Origin: Chitinophaga pinensis DSM 2588
Lineage (GTDB): Bacteria > Bacteroidota > Bacteroidia > Chitinophagales > Chitinophagaceae
Assembly (NCBI RefSeq): GCF_000024005.1
Contig: NC_013132.1
Coordinates: 7,930,001 to 7,994,000, forward strand
Reading direction: 5' to 3'
DNA: 64,000 nt
The notes beneath the pieces are model-generated. The model worked only from the letters and a program-made list of their open reading frames with translations, was not told the origin of the DNA and made no database searches. The position numbers were made by a program, and so were the translations under genes. Numbering within the stretch: position 1 is the stretch's first letter; each line of letters starts with the position of its first letter. Below, piece after piece: positions 42,264 through 51,012 of this stretch.

Positions 42264-43259
42264 CTAAAAACTTGATGGCCCAAAATGGTAGCTATATTCA
42301 ACATGTTTCAACATCAATCTGTCTATGCATTTAACTTCTAAAAGACCGTTCTCAATCGGCCTTCCAAAAATAGCAATATTCTTGATTGTCTGATCTGATG
42401 AAGACACTTGATTAAAATAGGATGGGTAAATTATTCCATCCAGTTTGTTTTTAGATGCAGAGAGAGCGATCTCTCTTAGAATTTCATAAGAATGACTTGG
42501 TGCCCTAAATAAGAAATGAATTGCCATGCTTATGCTTTCAAACTCAGTTCCCTCCTCAGTTATAGACTCTGACAAATCCAAAACATTTATCGGCTTGCTT
42601 AGTGCCAATTTAGCGAGATAAAGTTCATCTTCGATTGTGACGCGCGACTCATGTATGCATATATCCAAATCTTGAGACGCATAAAAAACTGGTAAGCTCT
42701 GTGAATCAAATCTACCACGACCTAGATATTGATCGGGTGGGCTATCATATTCATTAAAATTACTTGGCACATTGGGATTTTTCCGTAGCCTATAAAAATT
42801 CGTTCCTGCCGATAAGTTTATTGTCGGAAATTCCGTCAATACTCTGCTTATCACCGTGGGTCTTGTATTATCGTCTTGAAGCGCTTTTAAAGGCTCTATT
42901 TAACCAACCTTCCATAATCTTGGGCCGTAATGAAAAAATCCTACCTTAAGTTTTTCTGATATAAGTTCTAAATCGTCTTTTAACCATTCAGGAACAGACA
43001 AATCTGACGATTTGTAATGATATTCATTAAATTGAATTGCATTTGAAGCACCATACTGAGTCCGAAAGGTTGAACCGTATACAAAAAATGTATTTGCCAG
43101 ATCATAAAGCTCATTATAACCAAGCTTTTTACCCAAAACATCTTGGCAGTTAGGACAGGGTTGGGGATTATCATTCCCAATTTTGATTGCATCCAAACAT
43201 AGACCTTCGTCTTTAAAACAATTTGAGCAAACTAGTATTTCGTCGATTTCAGGGGTCAT
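42264..43259 (-). pseudogene. RES-domain toxin gene interrupted by one in-frame stop
   Basis: Two frames in the same register make one protein. Positions 42900-43259 encode an N-terminal zinc-binding HEPN/RES-N domain: CSNCFKDEGLCLDAI, with CPNC, ending HYGPRLWKVG. A TAA follows at 42900-42902, then 15 open codons (IEPLKALQDDNTRPT), then the RES domain (42264-42854: NFYRLR, GRGRFDSQSLPVFYAS, ICIHESR). Full RES proteins of this type read through the junction without a stop, so a single G-to-T change (GAA to TAA) is the simplest cause. RES toxins of the ADP-ribosyl/NAD-degrading type deplete NAD; here both halves could still be made. No antitoxin gene is adjacent. Confidence 0.7.
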
Positions 43260-43303
43260 ATATAATACTTTAGTGTTCCAAATATATAAAATAGATATTT
43301 ATA

Positions 43304-43329
43304 AAAAGCGCCCGCATGCGGGCGCTTTT
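43304..43329. terminator. Perfect 26-base palindromic terminator
   Basis: AAAAGCGCCCGC and GCGGGCGCTTTT face each other with A and T runs on each side. It follows ardC on the minus strand and flanks the RES gene start. Confidence 0.8.
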
Positions 43330-43344
43330 ATTGCGGTTAGCCGA

Positions 43345-44238
43345 TCAAGTAGGCTGGAGTCCTTGTAGAAAGTCAACAGCTTTTGACGCTTCCGACGCTG
43401 CGGTCAGCAAACAATGCTTATTGTCTTTCAGTACATTCAGCCAATAGTCGATATAAGCCGCCGTATTGCTTTTCTCTGCGACATTAATCCCAAATTCAGC
43501 GCACATAAAAGCGGCTCCTAATTCGGCGACAAGTTCCTCCGTCGCATAAACATTGTCTCCGAATTTCCGATCAATGCGTTTCGAATTTCCCGTCCAGTGG
43601 GTCAATTCATGAAGAAGTGCAGAATAATATCCTTCGGTTGCGGTACAATGTTCCGTATTATTAAAGGCTTCTTTGTAAGGCATCGTGATTTTGTCATCAT
43701 CACGATCGTAGAATGCACCAAAGCCAAGGTTTTCGATGACTGCAGATGTATTAGTCACAAATTTATCAACTTGCTCGATGCGTTCGACAAGCGATGTGTC
43801 ATTCAAAAGGTTCGGATTTTCTGCGGCGGAATCATAGCTTGCCAGCTGACAGCGGTTGAAGACGACCGATTGTTTGAGAAAAGGTATTTTCTTTAATTCG
43901 CCATCCTCTTCTTTTTCGAGTGTATCGAAGTAAACGATCATCGTACCCTTCTCACCTTTACGAACGGCTTCCTTCTTGTCCTGCCATTGCAGAAAACTGC
44001 CCCATTCATCAGTAAGAAATTCGTTATTAAATGCAGACGTCCAGAGAAGAAGAATGTTCACGCCACGGTATTTCTTCCCCGTGGTTAAATTCTTGGGCAA
44101 CGCCATAAGACGGTTTTCGGCGCCATTCCACGGCTTTTGCCAAGGGATAACGCCCTTCTCCAATTGCTGAATAATGGTGTCGGTTACTTGTTGATGAATA
44201 TCACGGCGATTAAATGTTGTTTGGGGTGCTTGGATCAT
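43345..44238 (-). CDS. ArdC-like antirestriction protein
   Basis: The protein is 297 residues from ATG 44238 (MIQAPQTTFNRRDIHQQVTD), which is preceded by AGAAAGG six bases before. The N-terminal ssDNA-binding domain (DUF1738) is followed by a zincin-like domain with the HELTHWTGN motif (about 220-228) and EELVAELGAAFMC. ArdC-like proteins protect transferring single-stranded DNA from restriction. A longer in-frame form to 44397 is read upstream, but its residues look random and lack domain character. It is transcribed in the same direction as the primase-like gene. Confidence 0.85.
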   Translation of the reverse strand: MIQAPQTTFNRRDIHQQVTDTIIQQLEKGVIPWQKPWNGAENRLMALPKNLTTGKKYRGVNILLLWTSAFNNEFLTDEWGSFLQWQDKKEAVRKGEKGTMIVYFDTLEKEEDGELKKIPFLKQSVVFNRCQLASYDSAAENPNLLNDTSLVERIEQVDKFVTNTSAVIENLGFGAFYDRDDDKITMPYKEAFNNTEHCTATEGYYSALLHELTHWTGNSKRIDRKFGDNVYATEELVAELGAAFMCAEFGINVAEKSNTAAYIDYWLNVLKDNKHCLLTAASEASKAVDFLQGLQPT

Positions 44239-44460
44239 TGAATGCCTTTCTGCGTGTGGTTGATGGATACGGAGCGCCCATGGCCGTCGGTAAGCGACCG
44301 TCCGGCAAAAATTTTGGGCAGGGCGAGGAAGTCCCAAAGGGACGGAGAAAATTCTTGTTGGAAACGAGGGAGCGTTGACGGCAAGCTCCGTGACCATCCG
44401 TCAACGCCGCAGCAAGAAAGAGGTAATGCGCCTTCTCACCTAACCGAAATAATCAGCCTA

Positions 44461-45372
44461 CTATTCAGGAAGCCCGACCTTTACCATATGCCATGCATTG
44501 ACATCCTTATAAGGCGCATACAGGCTATTCATGGGCTTGTGCGACAATCCGTCTTCGGTTGCAAAGAAGGTGTCGAGATTAGTGATTGCTTCTTTTCCTT
44601 CTTGGTCGTTGCTCATCCATGTGAATGCCTGGCGATAGCCATAGCCTTTTATATATGGTGTGGCTTTGGCTAAATTGCGAAGGCCGTTCAAAACGATTGT
44701 ATCGCCTTCTAATTTCCGTCCGTTTCGCTGCTGGATGATGGCACTTAGATAATCAAGCCAATCAATAAAGATGTGGATTGTATTAGGTTTTGGAATCTTC
44801 CCGCGAATAAACGTCAGATATTGAGGACTGCAACAACCTTTAAAATATTTATTCCTTAATACATGGCCGCCTTTGTCATTTTTGAAACCAAGTGCAAAAA
44901 TGCTTTTGCATTTCACACGGCTGTACACGTTGACTTCTTTTAAATAGCGGTCTGCTAAAGATGAAGGAATACCTCGCGATTCAAGAAATTCTATTAAAGC
45001 GGGATGCTCGATTTTCTTCTGGTCAGTGACATTCAGTTTCAAATCGTCCTGCTGAATATCAATGTTGGCAATTGGCTTGATAGCAGGCAAAAGACCAAAC
45101 ATATTGCCAATCCATCGCAGGGCATCAAATTCGGTGCTACCTAATCCTGAACGCTGCAAATGCTTACAGACGAACTGAAGGACGCCACCCCTCTCACCTG
45201 TGTCTTCGTCATTCCAGCAGTTTTCGTGCAGATCGATACGAAAATCTGCTTTTTCGTCACGGCGAAAGGGATTGTTATAATAAAGATCATACTCGGATAT
45301 TCTGACGGGCTTTAAATTGAGCTTGTCTAAAATTAGGGCAAGGGATATGCTTTTCGCATGTTCAATGTTCAT
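44461..45372 (-). CDS. Primase-like protein (CHC2 zinc finger / TOPRIM)
   Basis: This 303-residue protein starts MNIEHAKSISLALILDKLNLKPVRI, the CHC2-type start of Bacteroidota plasmid and ICE primase-like proteins, with YNNPFRRDEKADFRIDL and GGVLQFVCKHL. A divergent TOPRIM-like region follows (IHIFIDWLDYLSAI). The TOPRIM Asp-Asp is weak, so activity may be reduced. A GGAG ribosome site lies seven bases upstream. It could prime lagging-strand replication of transferred DNA. Confidence 0.75.
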   Translation of the reverse strand: MNIEHAKSISLALILDKLNLKPVRISEYDLYYNNPFRRDEKADFRIDLHENCWNDEDTGERGGVLQFVCKHLQRSGLGSTEFDALRWIGNMFGLLPAIKPIANIDIQQDDLKLNVTDQKKIEHPALIEFLESRGIPSSLADRYLKEVNVYSRVKCKSIFALGFKNDKGGHVLRNKYFKGCCSPQYLTFIRGKIPKPNTIHIFIDWLDYLSAIIQQRNGRKLEGDTIVLNGLRNLAKATPYIKGYGYRQAFTWMSNDQEGKEAITNLDTFFATEDGLSHKPMNSLYAPYKDVNAWHMVKVGLPE

Positions 45373-45450
45373 TGCGATCTCCAGAGGATAATAATGTGAT
45401 GTTGAGCTACTGAGAGAGGGAGCCGTTACAGCGGCTTGCCTCTCTTCTTT

Positions 45451-45645
45451 TTAGAAAGTTTGTTCGCTTCTACGGAAGTTTTCCAATTCGGCATGCTCGT
45501 AAAAGGCTTCTCTGCCAATGATTGTATAACGAAGGTTCTTTCGCTTCTCCGCCCACTTATGAAGCGTTGTTACGCTACGGTGAACATAGGCGGCGGCTTG
45601 TGGTCGATTAAATAAACGGAGTGATAGGCACTTAGGGGTTGTCAT
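45451..45645 (-). CDS. Helix-turn-helix excisionase-like protein
   Basis: The 64-residue protein has a MerR/excisionase-like helix-turn-helix, FNRPQAAAYVHRSVTTLHKWAEK, and a beta wing YTIIGREAFYEHAEL. An AAGGAG ribosome site sits before the ATG. It is upstream of the primase-like gene in the same direction. It could regulate the module or act as a directionality factor for one of the recombinases. Confidence 0.75.
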   Translation of the reverse strand: MTTPKCLSLRLFNRPQAAAYVHRSVTTLHKWAEKRKNLRYTIIGREAFYEHAELENFRRSEQTF

Positions 45646-45820
45646 ACTGGGTTCTCCTTATTTCGGTTATAATTAATCACGTAACAAAATTACGCGGTGG
45701 AGTGTGGGCGGCCTTGATACGGGACAAGCCAGTTTAAAGTCAAAAGAAAACGGAAAATGATAACGATATGTGTATGACCGTATGCAGCAAACGCTGTAAA
45801 CATATGAAAAGTTAAACCGA

Positions 45821-45878
45821 GGAAGGCGCTGCCGCCGCGCCTTCCTCCTTCTCCATCCCGGCGGGGTTCCAAACAATG
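45821..45878. repeat. Left inverted repeat of the 3.4 kb unit
   Basis: It is the inverted copy of 49129-49188. GGAAGGCGCTGCCGCCGCGC (outer, 45821-45840) is matched 20 of 20, and CCATCCCGGCGGGGTTCCAAACAATG (inner, 45853-45878) is matched with one base difference. The GC-rich part faces outward in both copies. Confidence 0.75.
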
Positions 45879-45936
45879 GAAAATAGAAACCCCTCACGAT
45901 TGGCGGGGTCAAATTTTTTTGCGGGCTGAACCAATT

Positions 45937-46200
45937 TCAGACAATCTCCTTCCTCAACTCCTCCAAGTGCTGTTTAAGTTCATGTATAAGTTTCTCACCC
46001 TGCTCGATCGCGGCTTTCTTTTCAATATTACTCAATTCAGGATAAGAATTGCGGGGTGCATGTTTATCCGTGTTAGGTCGCATGTTCCGATAGTAAGTCG
46101 GCACTGAACAAGAGCATTCTTTGCGAAACCTTTCGCGGAATGTAATGGGGGCTTTGGTCAATAAGTCGTGAATGCTGCGTAAAACGTTTGTCTTCTTCAT
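45937..46200 (-). CDS. 87-residue unknown protein inside the inverted-repeat unit
   Basis: The product starts MKKTNVLRSIHDLLTKAPITFRERF and ends in a Glu/Lys-rich helix, GEKLIHELKQHLEELRKEIV. It is basic with a single Cys pair (ECSCSV). The family is not recognised; a small DNA-binding or regulatory protein is possible. It is 48 bases beyond the stop of the 165-residue gene, in the same direction. Confidence 0.55.
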   Translation of the reverse strand: MKKTNVLRSIHDLLTKAPITFRERFRKECSCSVPTYYRNMRPNTDKHAPRNSYPELSNIEKKAAIEQGEKLIHELKQHLEELRKEIV

Positions 46201-46248
46201 GATTTGAGGGGGACTTTCGGGTGTATTATAAATTAGGTGTATAAAAAA

Positions 46249-46746
46249 TTATCTATAAGCTTTTATTCGGAACATGCCGTCATCATCATAGCCCATTTCG
46301 CCAATCATCTGAACAGGCCCAAGAAATCGGCGAGGTAAATTCAACGTCGTCAGAAAACGATATACGTATATGCTTTTGTAGGCCATCCGGAGCGCAACTT
46401 TATCGTGCCTATTCTCGGCAGCATGATAAATCGCCCGTAGCATAAGGACGTTCTTTTCGCCATGACGGCGGATCAGAGCAAATTCGTTTCCGAAAATATC
46501 AATGAAGATATCGTCTATCTCACGTAGATAAAAAACACGCTCGATGGGAAACGTCTCGCAATCGCCGTCATCAAAGACAACCCTTACCTTACTAAAACCG
46601 ACAATTGCGATAACATAGCCGACATGACCGAAACGAGGATGATAACGGTAGCGCCCATCATGTTCGATAGCCGCCCAATAGGTGTTGTGTTTGATGATGA
46701 CGTATTTTTCCAGCAGTGTGTGAAGTTCTGCTTTGCTGGCTCTCAT
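46249..46746 (-). CDS. Unknown protein, paralog of the 283-residue neighbour
   Basis: The 165-residue protein carries LEKYVIIKHNTYWAAIEHDGRYRYHPRFGHVGYVIAIVG, FPIERVFYLRE, and VALRMAYKSIYVYRFLTTLN. Each has a counterpart in the 47288-48139 product (YVIVRHNTFYAHM, HPRLGQVG, FIPLVNVFYFRL, ALRLASKNIFAYHFLSFLN). There is no signal peptide or membrane helix. The conserved YVI-HNT, HPR-G-VG and VFY-R boxes have no family match I can name. It lies 14 bases after the lipoprotein gene in the operon. Confidence 0.65.
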   Translation of the reverse strand: MRASKAELHTLLEKYVIIKHNTYWAAIEHDGRYRYHPRFGHVGYVIAIVGFSKVRVVFDDGDCETFPIERVFYLREIDDIFIDIFGNEFALIRRHGEKNVLMLRAIYHAAENRHDKVALRMAYKSIYVYRFLTTLNLPRRFLGPVQMIGEMGYDDDGMFRIKAYR

Positions 46747-46760
46747 AATCTGACACCGTT

Positions 46761-47291
46761 CTATCTATCAGCGTAAAGATGCGCCCACACTTTCAATGTT
46801 CGCCCATTTTCCAATGAAAAGATGCGTTGGATATTGAAAGAAGACCCGTAAGCGGATTTCCCGTAGTCGGATATATCCCATGTGCCGACGGTATAAGGAT
46901 CGCAACTGAACACATAACAGGAAAACGTCAATCGTTGCGGATTAGATAAAAGCGTCCAAGTTCCGAAGTCAGGGATGTAACTATTTAATGGAAATCGGCA
47001 AATGTGAGTTTCTGTTTTATCGCCAATTGTCGGCCCTGTGGAGAATTGTATCATTTCATCACTGCTCAACGCTTCCCGCGTAAACGTTGAATCGATTTTA
47101 CCATCAGCGCTGTAATAAGTGCGCTCTACCTTCATGATTGTCCAATCTTTATTGGCTGATCCTGTTAAATCCGCTATAGTCATCTTATTTACCGTTGGAT
47201 CATCGTCCTTGTCATCTTTTTTAGAACAAGTCGCAAAACAAAAGAGGCTGACCACGGCGCAGGCGGTCAAAGCATTTAAGGCTCGTTTCAT
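46761..47291 (-). CDS. Lipoprotein inside the inverted-repeat unit
   Basis: The 176-residue protein has lipobox FATC, with CSKKDDKDDDPT after it, a standard Bacteroidota surface-lipoprotein start. The rest has a Trp-rich, beta-type body with WTIMKVERTYYSADG, FGTWTLLSNPQRLTFSCYVF, and GTWDISDYGKSAYGS, perhaps lipocalin-like. It overlaps the 283-residue gene by four bases (ATGA), so the operon crosses from a recombinase to an envelope protein. Role unknown. Confidence 0.7.
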   Translation of the reverse strand: MKRALNALTACAVVSLFCFATCSKKDDKDDDPTVNKMTIADLTGSANKDWTIMKVERTYYSADGKIDSTFTREALSSDEMIQFSTGPTIGDKTETHICRFPLNSYIPDFGTWTLLSNPQRLTFSCYVFSCDPYTVGTWDISDYGKSAYGSSFNIQRIFSLENGRTLKVWAHLYADR

Positions 47292-48139
47292 ATGGTTGAT
47301 CGATTAGTTTTATAGACATGTGTGCAAAGGGGGCAAGGTCTTCGGCGTCCGAATCCTTCGTCAAAGCAATAGAGATACCGGGGAACGTAAAATTTGATTC
47401 GATCTGTAAGTAGATCCAAAATTTCATCGGCCTGCTCAATAATACAATCCCTGTCCGTGTCGGTGAAAGGCATTGTCGATGCTTTTACTTTTTTTGCGTA
47501 GACTGCATCGGTGAAGTTACATTTGTCCATGACCGTTTGTTTGAAACGATTATGCGCATGTGCCAAAATGTTATCCAGGTCACGCAAGATATTATCCACG
47601 CTGATTTGAAACTGTAATTGTCTATAGTAAAAGAAACGCTCGTCATCGTCCCGTTGCTCATAAATGATTTGATGAAAATTAAACGGCGCATTCAGGAAGG
47701 ACAAAAAATGATAGGCAAAAATGTTTTTACTCGCCAGACGCAGCGCATCCGGTTCGCGTCCTTCGACAACCGCATTCGACACTGCGAGATTATCTTCAAC
47801 AGCTTTTATACCGTATTTTCTCCGCACTGCATCTTGGATATAAAGCGTTTCTTCTAAAATCCGATATGTATCCAGGCGAAAATAAAACACGTTCACCAAC
47901 GGAATGAAAGCGATGTCATCCCTTTCAAACTTCACCTTTGCAGTCCCTTCAATGATATCGAGAAAAATACCGACCTGACCGAGACGCGGGTGTACTTGCA
48001 GTGTATGCGTGCCGTTTTCATATCGAAAAAAATGCATATGCGCATAAAAGGTATTATGACGTACAATCACATAGCGGCCGATTAGCATCGATAATTGGGG
48101 TTTTGATGGTTCAAGAAACCACGACATTAGCATTAACAC
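47288..48139 (-). CDS. Unknown protein, larger paralog
   Basis: The 283-residue protein has two parts. The first 170 residues hold the boxes shared with the 165-residue paralog. The second part has the helical NILRDLDNILAHAHNRFKQTVMDKC and ends in a Cys-rich tail with RRRPCPLCTHVYKTN. It overlaps the serine recombinase gene by 7 bases and the lipoprotein gene by 4 bases, so all three are probably translated together. Family unknown. Confidence 0.65.
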   Translation of the reverse strand: MLMLMSWFLEPSKPQLSMLIGRYVIVRHNTFYAHMHFFRYENGTHTLQVHPRLGQVGIFLDIIEGTAKVKFERDDIAFIPLVNVFYFRLDTYRILEETLYIQDAVRRKYGIKAVEDNLAVSNAVVEGREPDALRLASKNIFAYHFLSFLNAPFNFHQIIYEQRDDDERFFYYRQLQFQISVDNILRDLDNILAHAHNRFKQTVMDKCNFTDAVYAKKVKASTMPFTDTDRDCIIEQADEILDLLTDRIKFYVPRYLYCFDEGFGRRRPCPLCTHVYKTNRSTI

Positions 48140-48834
48140 GAATTAGATGTTTCGGTGAAAGATGGGGTATCGTCATTGATTGAGAGTTCCTTGATCCTGT
48201 TCAGAAGGTTATACACAGTATTTCGGTGCCACTTTGCACGATGGCGGCGGAATGTATGAATATGACGACGGTTTAATTCGGCAGCCAGGGCGCGAATTGT
48301 TTTAAATCCCTGCGCAATTAGCTCTTCTATGATCGGTATCATTTTTTTGGCGAAATCATCTGCCGCCTGTTTATTCTTTTGCGCGAGGTCCTTACACGCT
48401 ACACCAAACCGAATACCACGCCGTTTGGCCGCTTGCATTGCAGAGCTTGTGCGCTTGCTGATAATGTCACCTTCTTTTTCGGCCTCAATCGCGTCTTCTA
48501 ACAATTGAAGTTTAGTTGCGTTGGGCTTATCAGCGGCAATAATTTTTACAGGGCTTTCGAGAAGTCGCGCCACGAAAAAGGCATGACGCGCCAAGCGGTC
48601 TATCTTGGCTATAATCAAAATAGCGCCTATTTTCTTGCAGTAACGTAAGGCGCTTTTGAGGATAGGGCGCTTATCATTCTTTCCGCTATCTACTTCGAAA
48701 AATTCACGCGCTACAAAAAAGTCAATGACGCGCCGAAGCAAGCATACATCGCCTTGCTGCGCTTGCATTCCAAAACCATCTTTACCTTGATCGTCTGTCG
48801 ATACTCGAAAATATGTTACAGCGGGGGTAATCAT
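48133..48834 (-). CDS. Small serine recombinase (resolvase/invertase type)
   Basis: The 233-residue protein has an N-terminal resolvase domain with nucleophile Ser in YFRVSTDDQG (about 12), GAILIIAKIDRLARHAFFV, and a C-terminal helix-turn-helix (FKTIRALAAELNRRHIHTFR) and HRNTVYNLLNRIKELS segments. It is shorter than the large serine integrase. A strong AAGGAG site lies eight bases before the ATG. It heads the operon inside the unit bounded by 60-base inverted repeats, where it may act on those ends or on a nearby site. Confidence 0.85.
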   Translation of the reverse strand: MITPAVTYFRVSTDDQGKDGFGMQAQQGDVCLLRRVIDFFVAREFFEVDSGKNDKRPILKSALRYCKKIGAILIIAKIDRLARHAFFVARLLESPVKIIAADKPNATKLQLLEDAIEAEKEGDIISKRTSSAMQAAKRRGIRFGVACKDLAQKNKQAADDFAKKMIPIIEELIAQGFKTIRALAAELNRRHIHTFRRHRAKWHRNTVYNLLNRIKELSINDDTPSFTETSNSC

Positions 48835-49128
48835 CTCCGTGGCTCCTTGTCCATCAATAAGGGAACCCTTATTTTGCGCTTATAAACTTAAATATCGAAT
48901 AATGGTTTAAATCAAAACCGATTGATGTGAAGCGTTTTTTAAAAGCGAGAGTAAAGGAAATAGCGGCTTTTTTGTCCACGGGAGAGGGTTCCTTCACATA
49001 TGGCCAAATTTTTTTGAAAAATTCTTGTCATTCCAAGAATATGTGGGTCATAGGAAATTGCAGGAAATTGCGGAACCACCTATAAATTTTGATAACACAC
49101 TGCCTTATTTCATCAAACAAATGTTTCC

Positions 49129-49188
49129 CATTGTTTGGGAACCCCGCCGGGATGGGTCGCAGGGAATGGCGCGGCGGCAGCGCCTTCC
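49129..49188. repeat. Right inverted repeat of the 3.4 kb unit
   Basis: CATTGTTTGGGAACCCCGCC and what follows, then GCGCGGCGGCAGCGCCTTCC at 49169-49188, mirror 45821-45878. Together the pair encloses 3.37 kb. Confidence 0.75.
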
Positions 49189-49237
49189 CCGTGTGTATCT
49201 ATTTTCTAATTGAAAACATTATCAAAGTCATTCTGCG

Positions 49238-50866
49238 TCATCTATGAATATCGGTTGGCAAAGTATCAAATAAAGATTTTACAAAATTTAATGCCTCTTC
49301 ATTCTCCCCAAGTAATTTTATAACGGCACTCTCATAATTAGCTCGTGAGGTAAATTGCAAGCTTCTCACAATTGCATTAATAGCTCCAGTTTCACGTATT
49401 GGATATCTTTTAAGAATTGAAAGTAAGTCGTTTGCTGCTAAGAAGTCATTAAGTCGTGTTTCTTCATCTTGAATAGCCGTAACGACATCAATATTTATTA
49501 CTACGGGTATCGCCGCGACTATTGTAGCTCTAGTGGGCAAATTTTTGAAGATTTCTTCACGGACAGCTCTTTCAGAGATTCTTTGGCTTAAATGTCTAAT
49601 TTGTGCACGAACCGCATCTAGTGCCGTTGTTTCAGCTTGCTTTAAGTATATTGCTGGATCTCCTGCTAACATAGCAGCTTGACGTTCAGCAATGCGACGC
49701 TGAATCTCAGGATGATAATATATGGCCTCCACCGAATAAAATGGCAGAGCATACACGCCTTGTGTTTTTAATTGATCTATATCAGCCTGCATACGACCAT
49801 CACCATCAATAATGCCAAAGGCTTTTACCCAATGAATATTCTCTTCCTGTCGAATTGCAGTAACGAATTTCTCTACGTCACGACAGCTTTCTTTCGGAAC
49901 GATTGAAACTTCAGGGAAAACTAAACTATAGAGAGGCGTATCAAGACTTTGTGACGTACCTTCTATAAAGAGCATCTTCCGTCTTGAACCAAGAATATCT
50001 TCCTTAGTTTGTTCATCAATTGTAGTATTTGATGGAAGTATATCAGCATCCCAAGCGCGAACGCTATCTCCTTGAAATTCACAACCACGAATAAGCATTA
50101 TATTTGCATTATCACTATTGATCGGCAGCATTATATCATGTGTCGAAACTATAAAAGCGCAATCTGGTCGCTTTGCTATAAGCAAAGACAATAAAGGAGA
50201 TGATATAGAGTGATGTAAGTGCCTTTCAGGTTCGTCAATCAGAATAAGAGACTCTTTTTGTGCTGTAAGAACCGAGGCTATAATAATAAGTGCATTTCTT
50301 TCTCCGTCGGACAGTTTATTTATTGCATATGATGGCCCCCCTGACTTGGAAGCTACGATTTGACCATCTTCTAATATAGATATTACGATTGGCAAATTAG
50401 ATAGTCTTAATAATTCATTTATAGTCTTGACAGGTGGCTGTAGCTCCTCCTTAAATTTTGCAGCCTCATCTAAATTCCCTTCCTCAAAAGCTTTGGCAAT
50501 TATTCTTGCGCGATTATTTTCAGCAGCCACTAAATCATATAAAGCAATATTTATACGTACTTCAGGCTGGTATTCCGTCCAAGCGGAATCCACTGAAATG
50601 TCTTGGTTACGTTGCGCACCCAGTGAGCTTAATCGAGAAGCTGCTGTGATGGATACTGAGCTATTGGTAAACCAATTCTGTCTATGAGCAGATATTCTTA
50701 ATGTTGTATTAGGAAAATGTGCATAGAAAAGCTGCATTAGGCGAGATTTACCAACGCCATTCGGCCCAAGAACGTATAAAATCTCTCCAACTGAAAGATT
50801 TACTACAAAATTGGGATTGTCTGATTGAGGAATGGGAAGAGAGAAAGGCATACGGAAACTTTTCAA
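49238..50866 (-). CDS. AAA ATPase fused to a DUF4435 (TOPRIM-like) domain, probable defence protein
   Basis: This 542-residue protein has an N-terminal ABC-type ATPase with Walker A VLGPNGVGKSRLM (about 33-45), signature LSDGERN, Walker B SLILIDEPERHLH and H-loop AFIVSTHD. A C-terminal domain (about 295-420) follows with KMLFIEGTSQSLDTPLY and GIIDGDGR, the Glu and Asp-x-Asp of a TOPRIM/DUF4435 nuclease. ATPase plus DUF4435 is the parts list of the PARIS and OLD-like defence groups. Here they are one chain and shorter than a full PARIS fusion, so it may be a variant. There is no upstream partner; the gene is last before the scar zone. Confidence 0.75.
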   Translation of the reverse strand: MKSFRMPFSLPIPQSDNPNFVVNLSVGEILYVLGPNGVGKSRLMQLFYAHFPNTTLRISAHRQNWFTNSSVSITAASRLSSLGAQRNQDISVDSAWTEYQPEVRINIALYDLVAAENNRARIIAKAFEEGNLDEAAKFKEELQPPVKTINELLRLSNLPIVISILEDGQIVASKSGGPSYAINKLSDGERNALIIIASVLTAQKESLILIDEPERHLHHSISSPLLSLLIAKRPDCAFIVSTHDIMLPINSDNANIMLIRGCEFQGDSVRAWDADILPSNTTIDEQTKEDILGSRRKMLFIEGTSQSLDTPLYSLVFPEVSIVPKESCRDVEKFVTAIRQEENIHWVKAFGIIDGDGRMQADIDQLKTQGVYALPFYSVEAIYYHPEIQRRIAERQAAMLAGDPAIYLKQAETTALDAVRAQIRHLSQRISERAVREEIFKNLPTRATIVAAIPVVINIDVVTAIQDEETRLNDFLAANDLLSILKRYPIRETGAINAIVRSLQFTSRANYESAVIKLLGENEEALNFVKSLFDTLPTDIHR

Positions 50867-51012
50867 AAATGAACTAATAATTAAATAAATTATACATTAT
50901 ATGTGTAATAAATTATACTTAAATAAAATCATCTATTCTATTGTCGTGAAGCGAAGAATTAGGTACTCATTCTGACAATTAGTCATATATTAAAGTTATC
51001 AAATATTATCAA

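Noticed and set aside
43345..44397. Longer ArdC form starting at 44397
   Set aside because: The extra 53 residues lack domain character, and a ribosome site sits before ATG 44238. That shorter start is used.
45673..45912. 79-residue minus-strand frame
   Set aside because: It runs through the GC-rich inverted repeat with low coding character. It is better explained as the repeat.
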